Counted from the first letter of the stretch, positions 34,390 through 44,857 are shown. The stretch: DNA of 64,000 nt from Muribaculaceae bacterium (GCA_023663365.1 JAMPHP010000001.1:331729-395728), one strand, 5' to 3'. Translations and numbers: made by a program. The notes: generated from the sequence alone by a model not told the origin.

Positions 34390-36912
34390 TTACTTGTTCG
34401 GTATTTTCAGGAGTTCGAGGCCGTAGGGTGGAAGCTCTAAGGTGTAGGCAGGGTCGGCGGAGGCTCCGAGGGCGACGGCATCGGCTGTGAGCTCGGCACG
34501 CTGACGGGTGCCGAGGTCGTTGAGCAGCATCACGAAAAGGTGCTTGTCGCCGCGGGCGAGCACTACCTCTACATTGGGGTTGGAGCATGAAATGCCGCCG
34601 GGAATCATCACAGGCAGTGCCGACTCGCCGTAGACTGTGCCCGGTGCGAAAGCATAGGTGCGGTGGGGGCCCACCTTGGGTGTGATAAAGCCTGCCGGGA
34701 AGGATATATTGCCCTTGCTGCGGAGCTCGAGCTCTGCCATGAGATAGTCGGTGATCCATCCCATCTGCCACCAGGCATGATGCGGGTAGGGGCCGGCACC
34801 GCGGTTCATGGCGGCCCAGTAGTACGAAGCCACTGCCGTATCGTGGTCGACAAAGGCATCGCGGCCTATGGCTGCGGCGCGCGCCATGTCGAGGAAAATA
34901 CGGTCGGATGTGAGGCCGTACATGCGCACGAAAAGACCTGCGTGCGAGGCCAGCAGTATGGGGCCGTGGAGATTGGTCGATCCGATGATGCCACCGTGCT
35001 CGTACGACAGTCCCGACTGCGAAATCTGCCAGTCGGCGAGCGTGCGCCCCTTCACCTTGCGGGGGGTGGTGTCGGCGATAGGGTTGGTGTAGACCGATGT
35101 GGTGTAGAAGCGTGCTGTGGCCACGGCAGCATCGAGGTAGCGGCTGTCGGCGGTGAGGTCGTGGAGCTCGAGCAGTGCCTGTGCGGCCTGTATGGTGGCG
35201 AAGTCGGGCGCGAAGCGCGTGTCGCCGCACACCCCGAGCCAGCGGTGGGGCTCCACGGCGTTGGCTATGAGCCAGTCGGCACCGCGACGGGCTGCCGCGA
35301 GATACTTTTCATCGCCGAGGATGCGGTATGCTATGAGCAGGCCGTAGAAAGTCGGGCGCAAGTCGCGAAGATCGGCGAAGGCCGCTTCGCCGGTGGCATC
35401 GTTGTAGGCCACTTCCCAGCTGCCGTCGGCTTTCTGCATGGATAGGAGCCAATCGGCGGCATTGCGGATAAGAGTCTTAAGCTCATTGGCTTCGGGCTCG
35501 AAGAGAGCTATATTGCCAAGATCCATGAGCATATAGTATGTGGTGGCGATAGGCTCGGTATAGGGGCCCCATTCTTCCACGAATATGTGGCTGTCGCGGA
35601 GGTAGTACTGCCCGCGCGAAGCTCCTTTCATGGGTCCGTCGGCATACTGCTGGCAGCGCTTGAAGTTGAGGGCGTAAGGAAGACGGCACTCGGTGATGAG
35701 AGAGTCGCCGGTCATGGCGCCGAGCATCCACATTGCGCCGTAGTCGGCATTCTTCATGGCATCTTTCTTGGCCTTGTACACGCCGCCGAGATATTCCTGC
35801 GCGCCTATCAAAGTGCCATCGCAATCCACAGTATGCCACAGCGAAGTGCTGTCGGCCACCACATAGCGGTGTATGCCGTAGAGGCGGTCGGTGAGTGAGC
35901 GCTTGTTCTCGCGAAGGGCAAGAGCGTCGTGGAAGCGGTATATATCATTTGCCACATGATTGAACACCGGCCACCACGGAGTGCGTGCCAGTGTGTAGCG
36001 GAATGAAAACTCCCTCACCTGACCGGGCTCCATCTCCGAGTCGGCTTGCCCGAGCACCGGGTGGTAGAGTGTGGGGCTGAGCTCGCGGCTGCGGTTCATG
36101 GCCGACAGTCCGAGCTGCCACAGACCGGTGTTGCGCTTTTCGCGTCCCCATGGACCTTCGGCAGTGCCCGGCTCGGCGGTGACGGCCACGGTGAGACCGG
36201 CGCGGTCGGTAATCATCGACGACAAGGTCGATGTGCTGCGCTCGCGGAAAAGAACGGGTTCGGAGGGAATATCCCGACCGTAGGCATAATCGCGGCAGAA
36301 GTCGGTGCCTACCGCGTGGCCGTGGAGCACGCCGGGGATGAGGGCGAAGTCGAGATCGGAGGGCTTGACGGCGCACAGCGAAGGGGTGGCCAGGGAGTAC
36401 CAGCCGTGGCGGGCTGCGGTGAGGCGCGCTTTCACATGCACGTCACCGTCGGGAGCAAGCATCCAGTCCTCACTCACGCTGAAGCCGGGGCCGGTGTAGC
36501 TCAGGCGTACAAGGCTGTCGGAGAGCTGCACGGCATCCTGAGGTATGTAGTGGCAAGCCTCTCCGGCACGGTTGAGAGCCACTGCTGTAGTAGCCTCGCG
36601 CCACGACGGCAGCACATAGCGGTACTCATCACCGGGAAAACCTTCCTCACCGCCGAAAGCGGCCGGAGCGAGAGGCTCTTCCGAAGGCTTGTCAACGCTG
36701 TAAAGCACAGTGTGCTCACTCTTTGGCAGGCGGGCAAGGGCACCACCGGCCTTCACCTTCGACAGATGCCATTCAGAGCCGCTCCTGCGCCACTCTATAG
36801 TAAGGTTTTTGCCTTTAAGAGCCACAGTGCGGGCGGCGCAGTCGGTGCCCTGAAGGAGCCCGACCGCTGCTACTGCCGCACAGACAGCTATACTCTTTAT
36901 CCTTGTAGTCAT
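34390..36912 (-). CDS. Large secreted PUL protein of unknown function (paralogue B, 840 aa)
   Basis: Signal peptide (SIAVCAAVAAVGLL, cleavage before ARTVALK), an N-terminal beta-rich domain (~30-320), then a helical toroid-like region (~340-760). Typical helix pairs are FEPEANELKTLIRNAADWLLS and ILGDEKYLAAARRGADWLIANA. A small C-terminal beta domain ends the protein (LFVMLLNDLGTRQRAEL). It is a more distant relative of the 963- and 1165-aa proteins, sharing the fold order, the HPVLGQADSEMEPG-like block and GGIIGSTN...LASH, but lacking their C-terminal IRSPFGWDSVYGF domain. It is separated by 7 bp from paralogue A and 12 bp from the lipoprotein gene. Exo-acting hydrolase or lyase is an inference. 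Confidence 0.78.
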   Translation of the reverse strand: MTTRIKSIAVCAAVAAVGLLQGTDCAARTVALKGKNLTIEWRRSGSEWHLSKVKAGGALARLPKSEHTVLYSVDKPSEEPLAPAAFGGEEGFPGDEYRYVLPSWREATTAVALNRAGEACHYIPQDAVQLSDSLVRLSYTGPGFSVSEDWMLAPDGDVHVKARLTAARHGWYSLATPSLCAVKPSDLDFALIPGVLHGHAVGTDFCRDYAYGRDIPSEPVLFRERSTSTLSSMITDRAGLTVAVTAEPGTAEGPWGREKRNTGLWQLGLSAMNRSRELSPTLYHPVLGQADSEMEPGQVREFSFRYTLARTPWWPVFNHVANDIYRFHDALALRENKRSLTDRLYGIHRYVVADSTSLWHTVDCDGTLIGAQEYLGGVYKAKKDAMKNADYGAMWMLGAMTGDSLITECRLPYALNFKRCQQYADGPMKGASRGQYYLRDSHIFVEEWGPYTEPIATTYYMLMDLGNIALFEPEANELKTLIRNAADWLLSMQKADGSWEVAYNDATGEAAFADLRDLRPTFYGLLIAYRILGDEKYLAAARRGADWLIANAVEPHRWLGVCGDTRFAPDFATIQAAQALLELHDLTADSRYLDAAVATARFYTTSVYTNPIADTTPRKVKGRTLADWQISQSGLSYEHGGIIGSTNLHGPILLASHAGLFVRMYGLTSDRIFLDMARAAAIGRDAFVDHDTAVASYYWAAMNRGAGPYPHHAWWQMGWITDYLMAELELRSKGNISFPAGFITPKVGPHRTYAFAPGTVYGESALPVMIPGGISCSNPNVEVVLARGDKHLFVMLLNDLGTRQRAELTADAVALGASADPAYTLELPPYGLELLKIPNK

Positions 36913-36924
36913 ATTATTGTACGC

Positions 36925-37812
36925 TTATTCCACCACCACACGTACGGTAGTGGTACCATAGTCGCTGCTGTTGTACCAGACCGATGAAGAAGCAAACACG
37001 GCATCGTAGACCCCGGGCTCGGTGTAGGTGTACGAGAACTCATCAAGCTCTGTGCTGAGGTTCTTGAGCACCACACCTGTGGAGGCCTCGGCCTCGCGGA
37101 GCTTGAAACCTGCGCTCACGGCCCACACATCCTTATCGGAAGTGTTGGCATTGCCCGCAATAAGCATCTGCGATCCGGGGAGTGTCCACGACAGTTCGCC
37201 CGACACTACTACGTTCTGCCAACCGGCGGTCTTGATGTCGGCGAAAGTCGACACGGCACCTTCTGGCGATACTTTCTTGAGATTGAGGCTGCGGAGCACC
37301 CAGCGGTTGCGCACACCCACACCGTCGATGTCGTGGTAGCGGAATGCTATGTAGCATATCACATCGTTTCCCTCAGGCACGTAGCTTGTGAGGTCTACAC
37401 TTCCCGAAGGAGTGTTGACCGACACTGCCGCGGGCAGCTCGAAGAGGTCGGTGACATCGGTCCATGTGGCGGCGGCAAGGTTTTCGGCATCGTAAATGCC
37501 ACTGAAGTCGCTGCTGATGAGCACCTGCAGGTTGGGGACGACGGTCTTGGAATAGTCGGTGTACGATACGAAGTCGAGCCGCAGAGCATTGTCGGCATAT
37601 TCGCGGTCGCGGAGCTCATACTCGTGGCCTCGCTCGCCGGAGTAGAATACTATGTTGTCGGGGTCGCCTCCGAGGCGGAAGGTCACAGGCTCGCCGGCCT
37701 TGTAGGAGCTGTGGTCGAGGGTGACTGTGAGAGCCGCTTCGGGAGCGGTGTCGCTACATGCCGTGCAAGCGGCGGCGGCGAGTATGATAAGGATATTTGC
37801 TTTCATTTTCAT
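36925..37812 (-). CDS. PUL surface lipoprotein, DUF5017-like (putative glycan-binding)
   Basis: A 295-aa lipoprotein with lipobox ACTAC (Cys ~19) and an acidic Ser-Asp start after the Cys, compatible with surface export in Bacteroidales. The first domain holds TVTLDHSSYKAGEPVTFRLGGDPDNIVFYSGERGHEYELRD, the PKD-like strand pattern of the DUF5017 family. The second is a beta-sandwich with LSWTLPGSQMLIAGNAN and TEPGVYDAVFASS. It occupies the SusE/SGBP position after SusD, so surface glycan binding is expected. Only 7 bp separate it from susD. Confidence 0.75.
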   Translation of the reverse strand: MKMKANILIILAAAACTACSDTAPEAALTVTLDHSSYKAGEPVTFRLGGDPDNIVFYSGERGHEYELRDREYADNALRLDFVSYTDYSKTVVPNLQVLISSDFSGIYDAENLAAATWTDVTDLFELPAAVSVNTPSGSVDLTSYVPEGNDVICYIAFRYHDIDGVGVRNRWVLRSLNLKKVSPEGAVSTFADIKTAGWQNVVVSGELSWTLPGSQMLIAGNANTSDKDVWAVSAGFKLREAEASTGVVLKNLSTELDEFSYTYTEPGVYDAVFASSSVWYNSSDYGTTTVRVVVE

Positions 37813-37819
37813 AGCGGAA

Positions 37820-39391
37820 TTACCAACCGGGGTTCTGTGTCATGAATTTATTTACGGTGAGCTCGGTGTTGGGGATGGGGAACACCACGTTTCGTGCAGT
37901 GACGTTGAGGCCCGAGTTGCCGGCGTAGGAGAAGGAACCGCCGTCGGCAGCAGCCTCGCGACCATATTCATTCATCGTCTCTACGTACGAGCCCCAGCGG
38001 ATGAGGTCGAGCTTGCGAAGGCCCTCGAAGCACAGCTCGCGGAAGCGCTCCTGCTGCACGGCCTTGAAGAAAGCGTCGTGGTCGAGGCCTTCGAGGTCGC
38101 ACTCGGGATCCGGCACGGCGGGGTCGAGGCCGCGCGCACGGCGGCGCACGCTGTTGAGGGCTTCGTAGGCATCCTCGCCCGGGGCTCCGTCCACTTCATT
38201 GAGGGCTTCGGCCTTCATGAGCAGCACATCGCTGTAGCGAATCACGGGGAAGTTGATCGAGGTGTAGAGCTGAGCCTTCTCGCCGGTCTCGTACTCGCGG
38301 CGCCACTTGCCGGGGTTGCGGTTGTAGATCTGCTTGGCGGTGTAGGTGCGCTGCTCGGTGATGCCTGTCTCGGAGTTGGTGTTGTAGTAGTAGGGCGCGA
38401 TATTCCAGTCGCGGCGCAGGTCACCCTCCTCAAAGGCATCGTAGAGGCGCTTTGTCACCTGCATTGCACCGCCCGAATAGCCGATATTCATGTCGCGGCA
38501 GAGGATGCCGTTCTCCACGCCCACGCTGCCGGCAAGGTCCTCGGCACCGATTTTATTGCCGTACATACCCACTTCCCAGATGCACTCCGTCGGGTCGACA
38601 ATATCGCGGCAGTGATTGATGAAAATCTGCTTATAGTCGGCCAGCAGATGGTGCTTGCCCGAGCTTATCACTTTCTCGGCATAGCGGGCGGCATCGGCAT
38701 AGCGCGAGGTATCGGCCAGCGGCTGACCGGCCATCTTGAGGAATACTCTTGCGAGGATTGCCTGCACTGCCGTGCGCGACACTCGCTCGTTGGTGCCGAG
38801 AGCATCCACATCGAGCACGAGCTCCTCGGCTTCCTGCATATCTTTCACTATCTGGCGGTAAATCTCGGCGAGCGATGATTTGGGCAGTGGTTTCTCATTG
38901 GGCGACTCTGTGGGTGTGAGCTTCAGAGGCACCTCACCGAAGTAGGATGTGAGCAGATAGTAGTAGTAGCCGCGGAGGAAGAGCACTTCGCCCTTCATGG
39001 CACGCTTGTCGGCGGTGTCGAGCGCGCTGTCGTCGACGTAGGCGAGCCAGAAGTTTGCACGGCTCACGCCCTCGTAGAGCACTTCCCAGAAGCGGCCTAT
39101 GTCGAGATGCCCGGCATCGAACTGCATCACCCTGATATTGTTGATTGAGATGCTTTTGTAGAAGAATTCATCGCTGATGGCGAAGTAGGACCACAGAGCC
39201 TTGCTGTACATGCGGCCGTTGGGGTCGATGAGGCGGTTGTAGACGCCGTTCATGGCCGATTCCATCTGCTCGGGGGTGCTGTAGAAATTCTCCGGCGAGA
39301 GGAAGTCGGGCTCCTTGTCGAGGAAGTCGGAGCAGGATGAGGAGAGCAGCATGGAGGCAGCCAATGCCAGTGCCGATATATATTTTTTCAT
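37820..39391 (-). CDS. RagB/SusD family nutrient-binding lipoprotein
   Basis: A 523-aa surface lipoprotein with lipobox LSSSC (Cys ~20), then FLDKEPDFLSPENFYSTPEQMESAMNGVYNRL, the usual SusD N-terminus. TPR-like helices follow (LFLRGYYYYLLTSYFGEVPL, AVQAILARVFLKMAG), with the C-terminal RYSDVLLMKAEALNEVDG and RFRELCFEGLRKLDLIRWG blocks that define the family. It forms the lid on the SusC transporter and binds the polysaccharide fragments. It directly follows susC (25 bp). Confidence 0.96.
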   Translation of the reverse strand: MKKYISALALAASMLLSSSCSDFLDKEPDFLSPENFYSTPEQMESAMNGVYNRLIDPNGRMYSKALWSYFAISDEFFYKSISINNIRVMQFDAGHLDIGRFWEVLYEGVSRANFWLAYVDDSALDTADKRAMKGEVLFLRGYYYYLLTSYFGEVPLKLTPTESPNEKPLPKSSLAEIYRQIVKDMQEAEELVLDVDALGTNERVSRTAVQAILARVFLKMAGQPLADTSRYADAARYAEKVISSGKHHLLADYKQIFINHCRDIVDPTECIWEVGMYGNKIGAEDLAGSVGVENGILCRDMNIGYSGGAMQVTKRLYDAFEEGDLRRDWNIAPYYYNTNSETGITEQRTYTAKQIYNRNPGKWRREYETGEKAQLYTSINFPVIRYSDVLLMKAEALNEVDGAPGEDAYEALNSVRRRARGLDPAVPDPECDLEGLDHDAFFKAVQQERFRELCFEGLRKLDLIRWGSYVETMNEYGREAAADGGSFSYAGNSGLNVTARNVVFPIPNTELTVNKFMTQNPGW

Positions 39392-39416
39392 AATCTGCGT
39401 GTGTGATTAAGGAGAG

Positions 39417-42400
39417 TTAAAAACTGATTTCAAGACCAAAGGTGACAGTGCGCGAGCGCGGATAGGGCGACCAGTCGAAAGAAGGTGTCAGTGCAGTGTT
39501 GTAGGTCGATACTTCGGGGTCGAGGCCTGAGTAAGCCGTCCACGTCAGCAGGTTCTGTGCCGAGGCATAGAAGCGGAGCGACGATATGCCTGCGCGCTTG
39601 GTGAGTGTGGCCGGGAGTGTGTAGCCAAGGGTCACGGTCTTGAGGCGGAGGTAGGAGCCATCTTCTATGGTGCGGTCGGAGTAGGCGGTCGGGCCCTGAC
39701 CACCGATGCGGAAGAGGCTGTTCGAGGGGTTTTCAGGTGTCCAGCGGTCCTTTACCGTGCTGAACATATTGAGCGATGTACGGGCCGTGGGGTCGCCGCC
39801 TTCAAACTCGATTCGGTTGGCGTTCATGATCTCGCCGCCATAGGAGAACTGCAGGAACAGCGAGAGGTCGAAGCCGCGGTAGCTGAAGTTGTTGGTGAAA
39901 CCGCCGGTAAATTTGGGGTTGGGATTGCCGATGATTGTGAGGTCGTTGCTGTCCACGGTGCCGTCGCCGTTGATGTCGCGGTAGCGGATATCGCCGGGTT
40001 GGATGTTGGCGCGGTCGTTGCCGTTGTTGGGTATACCTTTCTTGAGCACATATTTATCTCCGACCTTGTCGAAGTGTTCGTACTGATAGATGCCGTCGAA
40101 GATATAGCCGTAGAACATTGCTATGGGCTGGCCGGGCACGGCGATGTAGGGGTAGGCGTTGTTGAAGTTACCCCATGTCACACGTGTGGCAAGCGAGGGC
40201 TCGTCGTCGTTGAGCGAGATCACCTTATTGCGGTTGAAGGCGATGTTGAAGTTTGAATCCCAGCGGAAGTCGCGGGTCTTGATATTCACGGTGTTGAGGG
40301 TGAGTTCGACACCGCTGTTGCTCACGCTGCCCACATTGCGGTAGGCCGATGTGAAGCCCATCGATGGAGCGAGTGTGGCACGCAGAAGGAGGTCCTTGGT
40401 GCGCTTGTAGTAGTAGTCGGCGGTGAAGTTGATGCGCTCGTTGAGGAATGATATGTCGAGGCCGGCATCGTACTGCACGGTAGTCTCCCACTTGAGGTCG
40501 GAGTTTCCGAGGGCCGAGGGCACCACGCCTTTGAGGGGGGCGTTGTTGACAGAATATCCCGAGGTGGGCGAGATCACCAGGCTCGTGAGCGAGGCATAGT
40601 CGGTCACGCGGTTGTTGCCGGTAGTACCCACGCCGAGGCGGAGCTTGCCCGACGAAAGCCATGTGAGGTTCTTCATGAACTTCTCCTGTCCGAAGCCCCA
40701 GGCGAAAGCGCCCGAGGGGAAGGAAGCCCAGCGGTTGTCGCGGGGGAACTTCGAGCTGCCGTCGGCACGGTAGGAGAAGGTGAGCATATAGCGCGAGCGG
40801 TAGTTGTAGTCGACACGCGCGAGGAAGGACATCAGCGAGTTCGAGGTCTTGGTCACGGGGTTTTTGGTCACGGTGCCTTCGTCGAGGCCGGCGATGCCGA
40901 GCTCTTCGTTGGGCACGTTGATGGATGTGAAGCCGTCCGACATATAGCGCGAGTCCTGCAGCGTGAAGCCGGCAAGCACCTTGAGGCTGTGGCCTTTCTT
41001 GAGCTTGAAGTTGTAGGTGAGGGTGTTCTCGTTGAGGAAGTTGGAGCGGTCGTAGTTGGTGATGCTGCCGTTTACCTTCTCATTGGTGCGGGGGTTACCG
41101 AGGCGCGAGCTTGAGTTGTTGAAAATCTCGCGGCGCTGGTCCACACGGTTGTAGCCGCCGGTGATGCGGAGCACGAGGTTATCGAGGATTTTGTACTGGA
41201 AATAAGCATTTCCGATGAAAGTGTGGGTGAAGAGCGGATTGTGCTCGTTGTTCACGGCCATCACGGGGTTGATGCGGTAGTCGCGGGTGGGGTCGAGTGA
41301 GCTGTCGTAGAGGTCCTCGAGGAGGTCTTCCTGCCAGAGCGAGCCCACGGGGCGGTAGCCCCACATGCTGTACATGATGCTTGCCGTGGGCGAGCTGTTC
41401 TGCTCGGAGGCTATGGTGCCGAACTTCTTGTTGTAGGTATAGTTGACATTCACGCCGATTTTTATCTTGCGGCTGATATTGTGGTCGAGGTTGAGGCGAC
41501 CCTGATACTTGCGGTAGCCGCTGTTGCGGATCACACCGTCCTGATGCACCACGCTGCCCGAGATAGCGTAGCGTGTGCTCTCGGAGCCGCCGCGCACGGC
41601 GATGTTGTGATTCATCACGAAAGCGGTGCGGAGCACCTGATCCTGCCAGTTGATGCCGGGCTCATTGCGGTAGTCCTCGAGAGTCTTGTCATCGCTGATA
41701 TACATCGACGTGTAGAGCGAAGGATTGCTCTCGATCTGGTAGCGTACAAATTCGTAGGGGTCGAGCATTTCCTGGCGCTTGATGGCATCCTGGAAGCCCA
41801 TCCACATGCTGTAGCTCACCTGCGGGCGGCCCACCTTGCCTTTCTTGGTGGTGATGAGAATCACACCGTTTGCACCGCGGGCACCGTAGATAGCCGTGGC
41901 CGAGGCATCCTTGAGAATTTCCATCGATTCTATTTCCTCGGGGTTGAGGACGTTGCCTACGGAAGTCTCGAGCGGGAAGCCGTCGACCACATAGAGGGGT
42001 GAGTTGCTCTGAGTCACGGAGTTGTTGCCGCGGATTACCACGCTGAGCTCGCTGCCGGGCTGGCCGTCGCTGCTGCTCGACACCACACCGGCCACGCGGC
42101 CTGCGAGGGCTTCCTCAAAGTTCGATACGGGCGCTTTCTGCATATCCTTCACATCGACCTTTGCCACGGCACCGGTCACGTCCTTGCGGATTGCTGTGCC
42201 ATAGCCCACGGCCACCACCTCGTTGAGCATAGTTGCCGAGGGGCGGAGGCGGATGTTGGCACGCTTCTTCTCCGACACCTTCACGGTGGTGGCTTCGTAG
42301 CCCACGGAGCTCACGGCCAGAGTGGCCTCGGGGGTGGTCGATGCTATCGAGAACTCGCCGTTGATGTCGGTAATCGAGCGCGCGGGCTGACCCTCGAGCG

Positions 42401-42542
42401 CGAGCGATGCGCCTATCACAGGCTCGCCGTTCTCGGCGTCGACTACCATACCCTTGATGTGGTACTTGCCTTGTGCCACCGCCGGCAGTACGGCCAGCAG
42501 CATGAGCACAAGTGCCATCATGATATTTGATTTAAGTTTCAT
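39417..42542 (-). CDS. SusC/RagA family TonB-dependent outer-membrane transporter
   Basis: A 1041-aa importer. Signal peptide, then a carboxypeptidase-regulatory-like domain (~27-100, GMVVDAENGEPVIGASLALEG). The TonB-box/plug entry follows (LNEVVAVGYGTAIRKDVTGAV) with the plug motif NNSVTQSNSPLYVVDGFPLETSVG and the VLKDASATAIYGARGANGVILITTKKG signature (here EILKDASATAIYG). A 22-strand barrel ends in a terminal aromatic strand (TVTFGLEISF). With SusD it imports oligosaccharides across the outer membrane. It is third in the operon, 10 bp after the FAD gene. Confidence 0.97.
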   Translation of the reverse strand: MKLKSNIMMALVLMLLAVLPAVAQGKYHIKGMVVDAENGEPVIGASLALEGQPARSITDINGEFSIASTTPEATLAVSSVGYEATTVKVSEKKRANIRLRPSATMLNEVVAVGYGTAIRKDVTGAVAKVDVKDMQKAPVSNFEEALAGRVAGVVSSSSDGQPGSELSVVIRGNNSVTQSNSPLYVVDGFPLETSVGNVLNPEEIESMEILKDASATAIYGARGANGVILITTKKGKVGRPQVSYSMWMGFQDAIKRQEMLDPYEFVRYQIESNPSLYTSMYISDDKTLEDYRNEPGINWQDQVLRTAFVMNHNIAVRGGSESTRYAISGSVVHQDGVIRNSGYRKYQGRLNLDHNISRKIKIGVNVNYTYNKKFGTIASEQNSSPTASIMYSMWGYRPVGSLWQEDLLEDLYDSSLDPTRDYRINPVMAVNNEHNPLFTHTFIGNAYFQYKILDNLVLRITGGYNRVDQRREIFNNSSSRLGNPRTNEKVNGSITNYDRSNFLNENTLTYNFKLKKGHSLKVLAGFTLQDSRYMSDGFTSINVPNEELGIAGLDEGTVTKNPVTKTSNSLMSFLARVDYNYRSRYMLTFSYRADGSSKFPRDNRWASFPSGAFAWGFGQEKFMKNLTWLSSGKLRLGVGTTGNNRVTDYASLTSLVISPTSGYSVNNAPLKGVVPSALGNSDLKWETTVQYDAGLDISFLNERINFTADYYYKRTKDLLLRATLAPSMGFTSAYRNVGSVSNSGVELTLNTVNIKTRDFRWDSNFNIAFNRNKVISLNDDEPSLATRVTWGNFNNAYPYIAVPGQPIAMFYGYIFDGIYQYEHFDKVGDKYVLKKGIPNNGNDRANIQPGDIRYRDINGDGTVDSNDLTIIGNPNPKFTGGFTNNFSYRGFDLSLFLQFSYGGEIMNANRIEFEGGDPTARTSLNMFSTVKDRWTPENPSNSLFRIGGQGPTAYSDRTIEDGSYLRLKTVTLGYTLPATLTKRAGISSLRFYASAQNLLTWTAYSGLDPEVSTYNTALTPSFDWSPYPRSRTVTFGLEISF

Positions 42543-42552
42543 TTTAGATGCT

Positions 42553-44841
42553 TTATTTTACGATAAGATGGAAAAGGCTTGCCGGCACGGCTTTGTCGGG
42601 ATGGTCGAGGCGGATGTGGAGCTTCGATGTGCTCACGGGCTTCGAGAGCTTCAGCATTCGCATGGCCTGATAGTTGTTGTCGAACTCAGCCAGCTTGTGG
42701 CCTTCGTCGTCTGTTATTTCGCAGTGGCGTATGCAATAGGGCATCACACTCTCCGAGTGTCCCATCTGCACGGTCTCCATAGCATGGTCGTAGTCGGTGT
42801 CGAAGAAGAGTGTGAGCTCATCGAAGGTGCGTGGGGCAGGCCACTCGAGGGTGAGCTCCGGTGCGCTGTCGTCGGGCGCTGCAGCCCAGGCATTGGTAGC
42901 TCCCACGGGGCGTGTGTAGCTGTTTGCCAGAAGATCGGGCGAGAATATACGCTGTGCCGGCTCTACGGTGATTGCCACATTCTTGCCTTCGGGGCGGCGG
43001 AGAGGGCACCAGAATTCGAAGCTGTCGAAGCCTATCTCGGCGGGGGCATCCTGGCGGCCGTAGTTCGACACTGCGGGGTTGACCTGATTGAGCACCGTGG
43101 TGACACCGCTCACGAGCTCTTCGCTCTCGGCAAGCGATATTTTATCATTTGCCATAAAGCATACGAACACGTAGCGGCTGCTCTCGAAGCTCGCTTTGAA
43201 ATCAAGATTTACCCGGCTGCTGCCGGCCTTCACAGGCACCGTGAGCACTTCAATAGTGCTGTCGGGGGTGAAATTCTTCTCGCGGCTTGAGCCTCGGAGC
43301 TCTACTGTGAGTGTGCTGTCGGCACTCGCTTCCACATCGACCGACACGCGCGGCATCGCCCCGCTCACAGGGAACAGCACCGCCGTGGAGAACTTAAGAG
43401 GCTTGAACGCGCCCGAGGGTGCGAAGCCCGAGAAGCGGTACTCACTGCTCACCTTCACAGAGGCGCTGTAGAGGAGGTTACGCTCGTCGCGAACCTCTAC
43501 CCCGGGTATATACTGGCCACTCTCGATGAGAGCCTGCTGGAGCTCTCCGATAAGCTCCGGCGACACATAGTCGGCGGGCATACGGTTCTTCTCCACGCAC
43601 AGTGCAAGTGCCATGCCTATGGCCTGACCGCCACTGGCCGAAGTGCACATCACGCGGGTGGAGCCGTTTGCCACATGAGAAGAGCTCATGATGCGACCGC
43701 CGAACATGAGGTTCGTGATATTCGAGCCTAAGTAGCAGCGGTAAGGAATCTGGTACACACCCTTGGAGTGCCACTGGTTGCAGGCTCGCCCGTCGGCATA
43801 CACGCCGTTCGAGGGATGAAGGTCGATCGCCCAGCCGCCGTACGACACTGCATCGTAGTGCGTGCGTTGCTCACTGATATCCTGCTGTGTGAGGGTGTAG
43901 AGGCCCTTCATGCGGCGCGACTCGCGTTTGCCCGGTATGGTGCCCACCCACTCGAGGGTGTATGTGGCCATCTCGGGGAATTTGCCCGAGTTCTTGATAT
44001 AGTTCCAGATGCCGTAGACCACCTTCCAGAGCTCGTGCTTGATATCCTCGGAGTCGTGGATGGTGTTGAGGCGGCCGCCGTACTCAATCCACCAGTACTT
44101 GCACCCGTGGTGATGGATCGAGAAATATTCGTCGTTGTGAATTTTGCTGATATGCTTCTCCACATCCTTCAGGGCGAATGCGGGAGCTACATACTTCACC
44201 GGCGTGCCCGTATCCTTCATGTAGAAAAGTATGGTGTGTCCCAGGAGCTCGCCGTAGGTAGTCTTGTCGGGTGTAAAGCCTTCGCCGTAGACCTCTTTAT
44301 CCTCAGAGCCCATGCGGTATGCCGCACCGGCGAGGTAGCTCACAAGGCCGTCGCCACTGCAGTCGGCGAAGAAGCGACCGCGTATTTCATAGCGGGTCTC
44401 GTTGATGGGATTATAGGCAACGACACTCTCGATTTCGCGGTGACTGGTCTTGTTTACCTTGAAAACGACGGTGTTGAGAAGCATGTTGATATTGGGCTCC
44501 TGCATCACCATGTCGATGAGCACGGTGTCGAAAATCACGGGGTTTCCCTCGCGGTTGCGGTACACGTTCTCTGTCATGATTTCGTTTATCACGCCACCTT
44601 CGCGCGACCAACGGTTATTGTTGCCCATGTGTGATGTCGCCCCCAGCGCCCACAGGCGCACCTCGCTCGAAGCGTTGCCGCCGAGCACCGGTCGGTCCTG
44701 CACGAGCACCACTTTGGCACCACGTCTTGCAGCCGTGAGGGCACAGCACACACCGGTGAGGCCGCCACCAATCACGATAATGTCGCCTTCGACGCTATTG
44801 CACCTTGTGGCGCGCGATGCTACAAATCCTTGATTATTCAT
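42553..44841 (-). CDS. FAD-dependent oxidoreductase with C-terminal beta-sandwich
   Basis: A 762-aa protein without a signal peptide. Residues 18-50 hold the FAD Rossmann motif IIVIGGGLTGVCCALTAARRGAKVVLVQDRP followed by LGGNASSEVRLWALGA, typical of the FAD_oxidored (PF12831) group. Further hallmarks are FFADCSGDGLVSYLAGA, a His-rich FSIHHHGCKYWW stretch and LMFGGRIMSSSHVANGSTRVMCTSASGGQAIGMAL. From ~470 on, two jelly-roll-like domains follow. Such proteins recur in PULs but are poorly characterised; oxidation of a sugar hydroxyl is plausible. Lack of a signal peptide places it in the cytosol, after the symporter. Confidence 0.85.
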   Translation of the reverse strand: MNNQGFVASRATRCNSVEGDIIVIGGGLTGVCCALTAARRGAKVVLVQDRPVLGGNASSEVRLWALGATSHMGNNNRWSREGGVINEIMTENVYRNREGNPVIFDTVLIDMVMQEPNINMLLNTVVFKVNKTSHREIESVVAYNPINETRYEIRGRFFADCSGDGLVSYLAGAAYRMGSEDKEVYGEGFTPDKTTYGELLGHTILFYMKDTGTPVKYVAPAFALKDVEKHISKIHNDEYFSIHHHGCKYWWIEYGGRLNTIHDSEDIKHELWKVVYGIWNYIKNSGKFPEMATYTLEWVGTIPGKRESRRMKGLYTLTQQDISEQRTHYDAVSYGGWAIDLHPSNGVYADGRACNQWHSKGVYQIPYRCYLGSNITNLMFGGRIMSSSHVANGSTRVMCTSASGGQAIGMALALCVEKNRMPADYVSPELIGELQQALIESGQYIPGVEVRDERNLLYSASVKVSSEYRFSGFAPSGAFKPLKFSTAVLFPVSGAMPRVSVDVEASADSTLTVELRGSSREKNFTPDSTIEVLTVPVKAGSSRVNLDFKASFESSRYVFVCFMANDKISLAESEELVSGVTTVLNQVNPAVSNYGRQDAPAEIGFDSFEFWCPLRRPEGKNVAITVEPAQRIFSPDLLANSYTRPVGATNAWAAAPDDSAPELTLEWPAPRTFDELTLFFDTDYDHAMETVQMGHSESVMPYCIRHCEITDDEGHKLAEFDNNYQAMRMLKLSKPVSTSKLHIRLDHPDKAVPASLFHLIVK

Positions 44842-44857
44842 ATAGTATATCGTATCG

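Noticed and set aside
34379..35230. A 283-codon Arg/His-rich minus-strand frame within paralogue B
   Set aside because: Out-of-frame reading of the 840-aa protein on the same strand; composition is unlike any real protein here.
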